Below, piece by piece: positions 1 to 5,614 of a stretch of DNA of 7,041 bases. How positions within the stretch are numbered: the stretch's first letter is position 1; every line of letters begins with the position of its first letter. The notes beneath the pieces were generated by a model. That model was not told where the DNA came from, did no database searches, and saw only the letters and a list, made by a program, of their open reading frames with translations. Position numbers and translations under genes: made by a program. The stretch is taken from the NCBI GenBank assembly GCA_963557065.1, contig CAUWCT010000095.1:1-7041 (forward strand), given 5' to 3'. The stretch comes from UMGS1370 sp963557065 (GTDB lineage Bacteria; Bacillota; Clostridia; Lachnospirales; Lachnospiraceae).

Positions 1-8
1 AATCGGGG

Positions 9-773
9 CTAATGTTTCAGGTTTTTCGGGACATTTTCAAAAACGCTTGACAGTAATTCTTCCAAAAACTTTCGTTCTTTTTTATCTAAATTGGCTTCTG
101 CCAGAAGATCCGGACGGCGCTCCAGAGTCCTTTTTATGGATTCCCTCCGTCTCCATTCTTCAATGTTTTTATGATGGCCGGATAACAGCACTTCCGGTAC
201 CCGCATCCCCCGAAATTCTTCCGGACGGGTGTACTGGGGGTATTCTAACAGATTGTCATGGAACGACTCAATATCTGCGGATACTTCGTTATTTAATACT
301 CCCGGTACCAGCCGGCTGATACAGTCAATCATGACCATGGCCGGAAGTTCTCCGCCTGTGAGGACATAGTCGCCAATAGAAAGATAATCCGTACAGATGG
401 CAGCTAACGCCCTCTCGTCAATCCCCTCATAGTGACCGCACAAAAATACTAAATCCTCTTCTTTTGACAGTTCTTCTGCAATTTTCTGATTAAATACCCG
501 TCCCTGGGGCGTCATATAAATCACTCTGGGGCGTTTTTCGATTTTCCTGCACAGGTCTTCATAGCAATCACAGACCGGGGGTGCCTGCATAACCATACCG
601 GCTCCCCCGCCGTATGGATAATCATCTACCGAATTGTGTTTATTTCCTGCATAATCCCGGATATTAATTGCCTCTACCGAAATAATCCCCTTCTCCATGG
701 CCCGTCCGGTAATGCTGGTATTTAATCCGCCCATCACCATATCCGGAAAAAGAGTCATAATATGAAAATTCAT
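9..773 (-). CDS. trmD: tRNA (guanine-N1-)-methyltransferase TrmD
   Basis: TrmD uses S-adenosylmethionine to methylate N1 of G37 in tRNAs with a G at position 36, which prevents +1 frameshifting; it is a cytosolic SPOUT-class homodimer. The 254-residue length is typical. Visible motifs are the N-terminal start MNFHIMTLFP, the glycine-rich DDYPYGGGAGM (50-60), GHYEGIDER with Glu116 (113-121), the trefoil-knot SAM site IGDYVLTGGELPA (133-145), Arg154, and LLEYPQYTRP (175-184) in the interdomain linker. The position equivalent to the catalytic Asp169 of E. coli TrmD is Glu169 here (IESF). The ATG follows AGGGA and lies 18 bp after the rimM stop, so the two genes are very probably cotranscribed. 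The stop codon is TAG. rplS usually follows this gene and would lie beyond the window edge. Confidence 0.98.
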   Translation of the reverse strand: MNFHIMTLFPDMVMGGLNTSITGRAMEKGIISVEAINIRDYAGNKHNSVDDYPYGGGAGMVMQAPPVCDCYEDLCRKIEKRPRVIYMTPQGRVFNQKIAEELSKEEDLVFLCGHYEGIDERALAAICTDYLSIGDYVLTGGELPAMVMIDCISRLVPGVLNNEVSADIESFHDNLLEYPQYTRPEEFRGMRVPEVLLSGHHKNIEEWRRRESIKRTLERRPDLLAEANLDKKERKFLEELLSSVFENVPKNLKH

Positions 774-791
774 GTCGTCCCTACTTTCTCC

Positions 792-1304
792 TTATAAATC
801 CAAAAGACCATCCATCAGGTGAATTTTCATAATGCCCTGATCCAAATCCACATCCAGAATACATTCTTTAATAGCCGGAAGCAGAAGTTCTTTTCCGTTT
901 TCCTGCCGGACAATATACACATCATTGGCGCCGGTTGGCATAACTTCTTTTAGCTCACCCAGGTTTACTCCTTCATCGGTTACAACCTGAAGCCCCACCA
1001 AATCTGTGATAAAATACTCATCTTCGTCCAAATCCACTGCCTGATCTCTGCGGATCAAAAGGTCTCTGCCTTTATATTTTTCAATATCATTTATGCTGTC
1101 ATATCCTTTAAACTTCAGGATGACCATGTTTTTAAAAAACTTCACGTTTGTGATCTCTAAAACGATCTGCTCTCTGCCTGCATCCAGCAGCACCTCATCT
1201 AAATCCAGAAACCGTTCCGGATCATCGGTAGTGGGGTATACTTTTACCTCTCCCCTGACTCCATGGGTGGAACTGATAACGCCGACCCGCAGCAATTCTT
1301 CCAT
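792..1304 (-). CDS. rimM: 16S rRNA processing protein RimM
   Basis: RimM binds ribosomal protein uS19 and assists late maturation of the 30S head and 16S rRNA processing. The 170-residue length is normal. The N-terminal beta-barrel carries the family signature STHGVRGEVKVYP (12-24). The C-terminal PRC-barrel runs from about residue 97, with YFITDLVGLQV (97-107), GANDVYIV (125-132) and LLPAIKECIL (141-150). The ATG is preceded by GTGAGG at about 8 nt, a moderate ribosome site. It sits upstream of trmD, as in most bacteria. A terminator-like hairpin separates it from khpA, and I see no convincing promoter in the 78-bp gap, so it probably depends on read-through from the rpsP side. Confidence 0.97.
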   Translation of the reverse strand: MEELLRVGVISSTHGVRGEVKVYPTTDDPERFLDLDEVLLDAGREQIVLEITNVKFFKNMVILKFKGYDSINDIEKYKGRDLLIRRDQAVDLDEDEYFITDLVGLQVVTDEGVNLGELKEVMPTGANDVYIVRQENGKELLLPAIKECILDVDLDQGIMKIHLMDGLLDL

Positions 1305-1345
1305 TTTAATTCCTCACTTTTCCATATTCGTAACAATTCAGCAAC

Positions 1346-1376
1346 TAAAAAGTGGAGGTTGTTTCAAACAACCCCC
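1346..1376 (-). terminator. terminator or attenuator between khpA and rimM
   Basis: In the minus-strand transcript, 7 nt after the khpA stop, 1376-1354 folds into a stem of 10 positions (GGGGGTTGTT with AACAACCTCC, one G-U pair) closed by a TGA loop. Two bases later comes a run of five T (1351-1347). This fits an intrinsic terminator, with a T-run that is short and slightly offset. Since rimM and trmD lie downstream on the same strand, partial termination (attenuation) is more likely than a full stop. Confidence 0.7.
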
Positions 1377-1382
1377 ATCTTG

Positions 1383-1610
1383 TCACTGAATTTCAACAAT
1401 AACTTTCCTGTCTTCTCTGGAAGCAGCCGCCTTTACCACAGAGCGGATTGCCTTTGCAATCCTTCCCTGCTTCCCGATAACTTTACCCATATCAGAGGAA
1501 GCCACTTTTAATTCCACCAACAGATCGCTGCCCTTCTCAGTCTCAGTTACGACAACTTCGTCAGGATTGTCAACCAGTGCTTTTGCGATAACTTCTACTA
1601 ATTCTTTCAT
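1383..1610 (-). CDS. khpA: KH-domain RNA-binding protein KhpA (YlqC family)
   Basis: This is a small KH-domain protein that in Firmicutes forms a complex with KhpB/Jag, binds RNA and affects cell elongation or division. It has 75 residues, the usual family size. The single KH fold contains VIGKQGRIAKAIR (44-56), where GKQG is the GxxG RNA-binding loop. The start is the ATG at 1610, preceded by AGAGGTGA at good spacing and giving the usual family N-terminus MKELVEVIAKALVDNPDEV. A GTG three codons upstream is in frame but lies within the ribosome site. It follows rpsP after 16 bp, the conserved neighbour arrangement in Clostridia and Bacilli, and is followed by a terminator-like hairpin. Confidence 0.95.
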   Translation of the reverse strand: MKELVEVIAKALVDNPDEVVVTETEKGSDLLVELKVASSDMGKVIGKQGRIAKAIRSVVKAAASREDRKVIVEIQ

Positions 1611-1626
1611 AGCGCTCACCTCTCAA

Positions 1627-1869
1627 TTATTGGATGCCAGCGATCTTCAGAAGTTTACCTACGGTTTCAGTAGGCTGAGCACCTGTTGCTAACCACTTCT
1701 TGGTTGCCTCCTCATCGAACTTGATTACGCTTGGTTCTACGTTTGGATCATAGTAACCAACCTCCTCGATGAATCTGCCGTCTCTTGGAGCTCTGGAATC
1801 TGCAACAACAACTCTATAGAAAGGAGCCTTCTTCTGGCCCATTCTTCTCAGTCTCATCTTTACTGCCAT
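1627..1869 (-). CDS. rpsP: 30S ribosomal protein bS16
   Basis: bS16 is a structural and assembly protein of the 30S subunit body. The sequence is a clear full-length 80-residue bS16: the N-terminus MAVKMRLRRMGQKK, then PFYRVVVADSRAPRDGRFIEE (16-36), GYYDP (38-42) and a WL..GAQPT segment (59-67), all family hallmarks. The ATG is preceded by AAGGAGGTGAATTGAA, a very strong ribosome site as expected for a ribosomal protein. It lies between ffh (60 bp upstream) and khpA (16 bp downstream) and is probably transcribed from the ylxM promoter. The ffh-rpsP gap contains only a weak stem around GCAG/CTGC without a T-run, and no convincing promoter. Confidence 0.98.
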   Translation of the reverse strand: MAVKMRLRRMGQKKAPFYRVVVADSRAPRDGRFIEEVGYYDPNVEPSVIKFDEEATKKWLATGAQPTETVGKLLKIAGIQ

Positions 1870-1929
1870 TTCAATTCACCTCCTTATAATACTGTTTATA
1901 GACAATGCAGAAATCTGCTTTGCTAACCA

Positions 1930-3303
1930 TTAAAAGGGCATCTTGAATTTTCCGCCCATCAGTCCGCCAAGGCCTCCCAATCCGCCTCTGCGCTTGCCGC
2001 CTCCCATCATGCCGGGAAGCTGCTTCATCATCTTTTTCATCTGTTCAAACTGCTTGCACAGACGGTTGACTTCGTTTAAATCCACGCCTGCGCCTTTTGC
2101 AATCCGCTTTTTTCTGGGAACGTTCATTAAAGAAGGATTGGCCCGTTCTTCCTTTGTCATGGAAAGGATGATTGCCTCCACCCGCCTCATGTTTTTCTCG
2201 TTCTCATCCATATCGATATTGCCAAGATTTCCCATGCCGGGCATCATGTTCATAATGCTTGCCATGCCGCCCATCTTTTTTATCTGGTTCATCTGGTCCA
2301 AGAAATCATTATAATCAAATTCTGCTTTTTTTAGCTTCTGGCTTAACTCTTTGGCCTTATCCTGATCAATCTCTGCCTCCGCCTTTTCAATCAGGGAAAG
2401 GATGTCGCCCATGCCTAAGATACGAGACGCCATACGATCCGGATAAAACTGCTCCAAATCCGACAGCTTCTCTCCCATACCCACGTAAAGAATGGGCTTT
2501 CCGGTAACGGAACGGATAGAAAGAGCCGCGCCGCCTCTGGTATCGCCATCCAGCTTGGTCAGGATAATCCCGTCAATTCCAATCTTGTCATTGAACATAC
2601 CGGCCACATTAACTGCGTCCTGGCCAGTCATGGCGTCTACTACCAGAATAGTCTGGTATACGTCCACCTGCTCTTTGATCTCGATCAACTCGTTCATCAT
2701 ATCTTCATCAATATGAAGACGTCCTGCAGTATCCAGAATGACGACATTTAAGTTATTCTTTGCCGCGTGTTCAATAGCGGCTTTGGCAATATTAACAGGC
2801 TTTTGCTTATCGCCCATGGAAAATACCGGAACACCCTGCTTTTCCCCGTTGATCTGAAGCTGCTGGATCGCAGCCGGACGGTATACGTCACAGGCAACCA
2901 GTAATGGACGTTTGCCTTTTGCCTTTAACTTGCCGGCAATTTTTGCTGTGGTAGTGGTCTTACCAGCGCCCTGAAGACCCGCCATCATAATAACGGTAAT
3001 CTCGCCGCCGCTCTTTAAGGCAATCTCGGTTGTCTCCGATCCCATCAGACGGACCAGTTCTTCATTTACAATTTTAATTACCATCTGTCCGGGAGTCAGG
3101 CTTCCCATGACGTCTTCGCCAATGGCCCGTTCCTCTACAGATTTGATAAACTGTTTGACTACCTTGAAGCTTACATCCGCTTCTAACAGAGCCATCTTGA
3201 CCTCTTTTAATGCGGCCTTTACATCGGCCTCTGACAGACGGCCTTTCCCCCGCAGGTTTTTAAATACATTCTGCAGTTTATCGGATAAACTCTCAAAAGC
3301 CAT
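1930..3303 (-). CDS. ffh: signal recognition particle GTPase Ffh
   Basis: Ffh is the protein of the bacterial signal recognition particle. It binds SRP RNA and signal sequences on ribosomes and, with FtsY, delivers nascent membrane proteins to the translocon. The order is N domain (1-85), G domain (about 86-295) and M domain (about 300-457). GTPase motifs are G1 GLQGAGKTT (109-117), G2 DVYRPAA (139-145), G3 DTAGR (191-195), G4 TKLDG (249-253) and GMGEK (275-279). The M domain has the methionine-rich finger loop MGGMASIMNMMPGMG (344-358), the SRP RNA-binding segment RKKRIAKGAG (397-406) and a Gly/Met-rich tail. The length of 457 residues is typical. The ATG follows GAGGAGGAC, 12 bp after the ylxM stop. 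The usual upstream neighbour ftsY is not in the window; the mobile element lies there instead. Confidence 0.98.
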   Translation of the reverse strand: MAFESLSDKLQNVFKNLRGKGRLSEADVKAALKEVKMALLEADVSFKVVKQFIKSVEERAIGEDVMGSLTPGQMVIKIVNEELVRLMGSETTEIALKSGGEITVIMMAGLQGAGKTTTTAKIAGKLKAKGKRPLLVACDVYRPAAIQQLQINGEKQGVPVFSMGDKQKPVNIAKAAIEHAAKNNLNVVILDTAGRLHIDEDMMNELIEIKEQVDVYQTILVVDAMTGQDAVNVAGMFNDKIGIDGIILTKLDGDTRGGAALSIRSVTGKPILYVGMGEKLSDLEQFYPDRMASRILGMGDILSLIEKAEAEIDQDKAKELSQKLKKAEFDYNDFLDQMNQIKKMGGMASIMNMMPGMGNLGNIDMDENEKNMRRVEAIILSMTKEERANPSLMNVPRKKRIAKGAGVDLNEVNRLCKQFEQMKKMMKQLPGMMGGGKRRGGLGGLGGLMGGKFKMPF

Positions 3304-3315
3304 GTATGTCCTCCT

Positions 3316-3657
3316 CTACAGCTTTGCGATGTCTCTGGAAATCTCTCCGATTCTGTCAACCAGACGTCCGTCACCGCTTTTCTGGTACTCTGCGGTCAGA
3401 TCTTCTATTTCGCGGACCAGTTCTTTTGTCTTTTGAAATTTTTCTACCAGCCGGAGTTTTTCTTCGTAGCCAGTTAAAATCTTATCGCAGCGCTTTACCA
3501 GGTCGTGAACGCCCTGCCTGCTGATGCCTTCTTCCTGGGCAATCTCGCTGAGCGACATATCGTTCATTACAACGTCTTCATAGATATGCTGTTGATGCAA
3601 CGTTAACAGTTCTCCATAAAAATCATAGAGCAGCCCCTGCTGGACTATCTTTTCCAT
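3316..3657 (-). CDS. ylxM: YlxM/p13-like helix-turn-helix protein of the SRP operon
   Basis: YlxM is a small helical protein with a sigma-70 region 4-like helix-turn-helix. It is encoded next to ffh in Firmicutes, and the streptococcal homologue has been linked to the SRP pathway. It has 113 residues, the family size. The N-terminus MEKIVQQGLLYDFYGELLTLHQQ matches the family, the HTH is at about 34-57 (MSLSEIAQEEGISRQGVHDLVKR), and a charged coiled-coil-like C-terminus follows. The start is the ATG at 3657: it has AGGTGATT at correct spacing and the family N-terminus. An upstream in-frame ATG would begin inside the promoter and is not credible. It is the first gene of the operon, 12 bp before ffh. 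Confidence 0.93.
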   Translation of the reverse strand: MEKIVQQGLLYDFYGELLTLHQQHIYEDVVMNDMSLSEIAQEEGISRQGVHDLVKRCDKILTGYEEKLRLVEKFQKTKELVREIEDLTAEYQKSGDGRLVDRIGEISRDIAKL

Positions 3658-3673
3658 TTCAATCACCTGTGTA

Positions 3674-3702
3674 ATCATACATGAAAGACGGCAGGTTGTC
3701 AA
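3674..3702 (-). promoter_or_regulatory. sigma-A promoter of the ylxM-ffh operon
   Basis: On the minus strand, a perfect -35 TTGACA (3702-3697) is followed by exactly 17 bp and a -10 TATGAT (3679-3674, one mismatch). The predicted start near 3667 gives a leader of only about 10 nt, containing the AGGTGA ribosome site of ylxM. The host promoter therefore survives intact beside the element junction. Confidence 0.85.
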
Positions 3703-3715
3703 GTGTTTTTTCTTT

Positions 3716-3731
3716 ACGAACTTATGTTCGT
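3716..3731. promoter_or_regulatory. LexA-like (SOS) palindrome
   Basis: A perfect 6-bp inverted repeat with a 4-bp centre, ACGAAC-TTAT-GTTCGT, matches the Gram-positive LexA core CGAAC-N4-GTTCG. It ends 13 bp upstream of the ylxM -35 box, which is far for direct repression of that promoter. It could be an SOS operator whose original promoter lay on the other side, or a core-type integrase site at the element junction. Confidence 0.5.
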
Positions 3732-3820
3732 CTATGTTTGTCTTTGGTTATCCCTATATAAAATCAAGGATTTTTCAATTTTCAATTTTTGTCTTTGTCC
3801 GTCTTTGTTTGTCTGTTGCA
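3730..3820. repeat. two blocks of 10-bp-phased GTCT repeats (putative integrase arm sites)
   Basis: GTCT recurs at 3730, 3740, 3791, 3801 and 3811, each step within a block being exactly one helical turn. The decamers are GTCTATGTTT, GTCTTTGGTT, GTCTTTGTCC, GTCTTTGTTT and a diverged GTCTGTTGCA. The 40 bp between the blocks is A/T-rich with two TTTTCAA units (3772-3785), which could bend. The position between the integrase stop and host DNA suggests binding sites for the integrase N-terminal domain or an accessory factor. This is inference from layout only. Confidence 0.45.
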
Positions 3821-3845
3821 GTTATTTTGCAACAGGATTGCAACA
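3815..3845. repeat. GTTGCA/TGCAAC inverted repeat with a second TGCAACA copy
   Basis: GTTGCA (3815-3820) and TGCAAC (3828-3833) form a perfect inverted repeat with a 7-bp spacer, and TGCAACA is repeated directly at 3828-3834 and 3839-3845, 11 bp apart. It starts just past the integrase stop codon. In the integrase transcript it could make a 6-bp hairpin, but no T-run follows, so a protein-binding site at the element end is at least as likely as a terminator. Confidence 0.4.
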
Positions 3846-3848
3846 AAA

Positions 3849-5069
3849 TCAAGATATTTTTATCTTCTGCAATACCTCCTCCTGTTCCTTTTTCTTCTCC
3901 TCTGTTAAATGGGTATATGTATCTAAAGTTATTGCAGTAGATGAATGTCCTAGTATCTGACTAACCGTTTTTATATCAGCACCAGCAGAATACGCTAAAC
4001 TGGTATATGTATGGCGTGCCATGTGCGGACAAAAATTTTCAATCTGCTTAGTTTCATTTTTCTGGGCTTCTTTATTCAGCCTTTCCACAATTCTATTGAT
4101 TAAACTTAAAAATGCCGGTTCGCTCCATACATTCCCAATAGAATTGACAAATACAAATCCTGTCACACTGCCTCGAACATGTCCGGAATCATCCACATAA
4201 GGAAGACTAACCGTTGAGAAATTGCCTTGCATCTTTAATTTGAGCAAAACCGATCTAACTGTATTATTCATAAAAACTTCTCTGGTTGAGGTGCCGCTTT
4301 TAGGAGAAGCTATGCCCATTGTAAACCCATAATCAGCTTTTCTATATCTGTTTACGGTCTTGTCTATCTTGATCACATTCTTTTTAAAATCTATATCATT
4401 CCAGGTTAAAGCTGCCATTTCTCCGATTCTTACCCCCAGATTAAACAGAATAACAAATTCCGGATATACATAAGTGTATCTTCGATTCTCTTTGATATAG
4501 TTTATAAATATATCAACATCCTCTTTTTGAATCGCTTTTCTCTTTTTGCTTTCTGTCTGCGGGATCTGAAGGTTCTTGGCTGGATTCTTCAGAATAATAT
4601 CATCGTCTATTGCACACTCAAACACAAGATTCAGACAGCTTTTTAAATTTGACATTGTAGAATGTTTCTTTCCCGATGCGATCATATCGTTAATAATTTT
4701 CTGACAGTCTACCTTGGTTATTTTCCCGATTGGCTTTTTTCCTATGGTCTTTCTAATATTGGTATTGTAATAAGATTTATAATTCGTACATGTAGTAGCT
4801 TTTCTTCCACTTTTGGCAAAAGTCTCCATACAGAAATCAAAATATGCATTTAACGGCATTTTGGCATCTCTGGTATTTAATTTATTACCTTTATCCATCC
4901 GACAAAGCAATTCATGTTCCTGGGTTCTCAGTTCGGCCAAATCAGCTGCAGTTAAAGAAAAACGCACACCATCTATCATCTTCTGGAATATATATCGTTT
5001 ATTTTTGGAATCGTAATATTCGCCGGTTCGTAAATTCCGACCCTTATTATCTTTTCGCTTTCCGGCCAT
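3849..5069 (-). CDS. tyrosine integrase, Tn916-like, of a mobile element
   Basis: This site-specific recombinase should integrate and excise the element through a 3'-phosphotyrosyl intermediate. It has 406 residues, about the size of Tn916 Int. The N-terminal arm-binding (AP2-like) domain spans about 10-60, with GRNLRTGEYY (10-19). The SAM-like core-binding domain spans about 72-165, and the catalytic domain about 175-400. All catalytic residues are visible: Arg214 (GVRIGE), Lys257 (SPKSGTSTRE), His349 and Arg352 (PHMARH), His375 (ILGHSS) and Tyr385 (TYTHL), so the enzyme looks active. The start is the ATG at 5069, preceded by AAAGGGTGGAG. A GTG three codons upstream is in frame but abuts the ribosome site. 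The gene points toward the ylxM operon, with its 3' end beside putative arm repeats. No excisionase is recognisable nearby. Family assignment is sure; the type of element (ICE, mobilisable island or prophage) is not. Confidence 0.95.
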   Translation of the reverse strand: MAGKRKDNKGRNLRTGEYYDSKNKRYIFQKMIDGVRFSLTAADLAELRTQEHELLCRMDKGNKLNTRDAKMPLNAYFDFCMETFAKSGRKATTCTNYKSYYNTNIRKTIGKKPIGKITKVDCQKIINDMIASGKKHSTMSNLKSCLNLVFECAIDDDIILKNPAKNLQIPQTESKKRKAIQKEDVDIFINYIKENRRYTYVYPEFVILFNLGVRIGEMAALTWNDIDFKKNVIKIDKTVNRYRKADYGFTMGIASPKSGTSTREVFMNNTVRSVLLKLKMQGNFSTVSLPYVDDSGHVRGSVTGFVFVNSIGNVWSEPAFLSLINRIVERLNKEAQKNETKQIENFCPHMARHTYTSLAYSAGADIKTVSQILGHSSTAITLDTYTHLTEEKKKEQEEVLQKIKIS

Positions 5070-5088
5070 AATCTCCACCCTTTCTCTT

Positions 5089-5150
5089 TATCAGGCTCTA
5101 TATTTAACAAATGCCGGGAAATGGCCTGATAACAGAAACCATGCCCCGGC
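5089..5150 (-). promoter_or_regulatory. potential H-type RNA pseudoknot in the integrase leader
   Basis: In the minus-strand RNA, stem 1 pairs GCCGGG (5150-5145) with CCCGGC (5118-5113) and continues across one G-U and one mismatch to ATGG (5142-5139) with CCAT (5124-5121). Its 14-nt loop contains TATCAGG (5131-5125), which is complementary to CCTGATA (5095-5089) just downstream. That gives a 7-bp stem 2, a 7-nt loop 1 and a 17-nt A/T-rich loop 3. Stem 2 ends about 7 nt before the AAAGGG ribosome site of the integrase, so folding could affect its translation. At DNA level the same bases are two interleaved inverted repeats and could instead bind a protein. Confidence 0.5.
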
Positions 5151-5160
5151 TTAATAATAA

Positions 5161-5373
5161 TTACTCTTCTTTCATAATCAGCTTGGTTACTTCTTGCTTT
5201 TCCTCCACAACATTTACCTTGAATTTTATCGGCTCTGGATATTCATTTTCTGGCATTTCTACCTTAAACTGCTGTACCGGCTCCGGCTTCTCTGCTCTTA
5301 TTATGGTTATTGGAATTTTAATAGCCATATTCTTTTCTTCACGTTCCACAATTTTCATTTCAATATTATCCAT
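5161..5373 (-). CDS. hypothetical 70-residue protein
   Basis: I do not recognise this family. The 70-residue product is rich in Glu, Lys, Val and Ile, with no membrane segment, cysteine or signal peptide. The hydrophobic-charged alternation in IKIPITII (18-25), FKVEMPENEYPEPIKFKVNVV (36-56) and the prolines suggest short beta strands rather than a helix bundle. The start at 5373 is well supported: GGGAGG lies 8 nt upstream, inside the last codons of the preceding 35-residue gene, and only 3 nt separate that gene's stop from this ATG, so the pair is probably translationally coupled. An internal ATG (residue 16) has no comparable ribosome site. It is followed by the integrase leader structure after about 10 bp. 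Confidence 0.7.
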   Translation of the reverse strand: MDNIEMKIVEREEKNMAIKIPITIIRAEKPEPVQQFKVEMPENEYPEPIKFKVNVVEEKQEVTKLIMKEE

Positions 5374-5376
5374 TAC

Positions 5377-5484
5377 TTACACCTCCCTTAAATACAGATA
5401 TTCCAGTAGCCGATAAACTCTCTTCAATGTATTCTGGTTCTGTGCCTTATCCAGTAATTCAATAATCATTTTCCTGTAATCCAT
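5377..5484 (-). CDS. hypothetical 35-residue protein, MDYRKMIIELL type
   Basis: This small gene of 35 codons encodes a basic, amphipathic, probably all-helical peptide with N-terminus MDYRKMIIELLDKA and C-terminus LLEYLYLREV. The ATG is preceded by GGGAGTGG at about 5-7 nt. The reality of the gene is supported by the broken paralogue directly upstream, which aligns without gaps over all 35 positions (shared MDY-KMIIE, L20, Y31, R33, E34), and by the strong ribosome site of the next gene lying inside its 3' end. Similar short MDYR-type ORFs near integrases are familiar to me from Firmicute mobile elements, but I know of no assigned function. Confidence 0.65.
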   Translation of the reverse strand: MDYRKMIIELLDKAQNQNTLKRVYRLLEYLYLREV

Positions 5485-5614
5485 GCTGGCCACTCCCATC
5501 TTTTTCTAATTTTTCTCTGCTATACGGAACCGTAACAAAATCGCGTATTAGTTCCAATGCTTTTTAGTTGTTAATCTGATTAACCATCTCAATTATCATT
5601 TTCTTATAATCCAT
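5459..5614 (-). pseudogene. paralogue of the 35-residue gene, interrupted by an in-frame TAA
   Basis: The frame starts at ATG 5614 with MDYKKMIIEMVNQINN, meets TAA at 5566-5564 as codon 17, and stays open for 34 more codons (KALELIRDFVTVPYSREK and on) to TGA at 5461-5459. Aligned without gaps to the next gene, the TAA sits exactly at Gln17 of the intact copy, so one C-to-T change (CAA to TAA) explains the break. Its ATG overlaps the stop region of the upstream 109-residue gene, and its read-through tail overlaps the start of the intact copy. A 16-residue peptide could still be made. Confidence 0.65.

Noticed and set aside
1943..2314. 123-codon plus-strand frame opposite ffh, rich in Pro and Ile
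   Set aside because: It is the complement of the Gly/Met-rich ffh M domain and has no ribosome site or family match.
3316..3702. Longer YlxM beginning at 3702
   Set aside because: The extra residues would be encoded by the -35/-10 promoter region and do not fit the family N-terminus, which starts at MEKIV.
3703..3850. CRISPR array suggested by regularly spaced repeats
   Set aside because: The repeat units are about 10 bp and mostly contiguous, without unique spacers of CRISPR length or any cas gene.
3849..5078. Integrase start at the in-frame GTG at 5078 instead of ATG at 5069
   Set aside because: The GTG lies directly against the AAAGG ribosome site with no spacing, whereas ATG 5069 has a normal distance.
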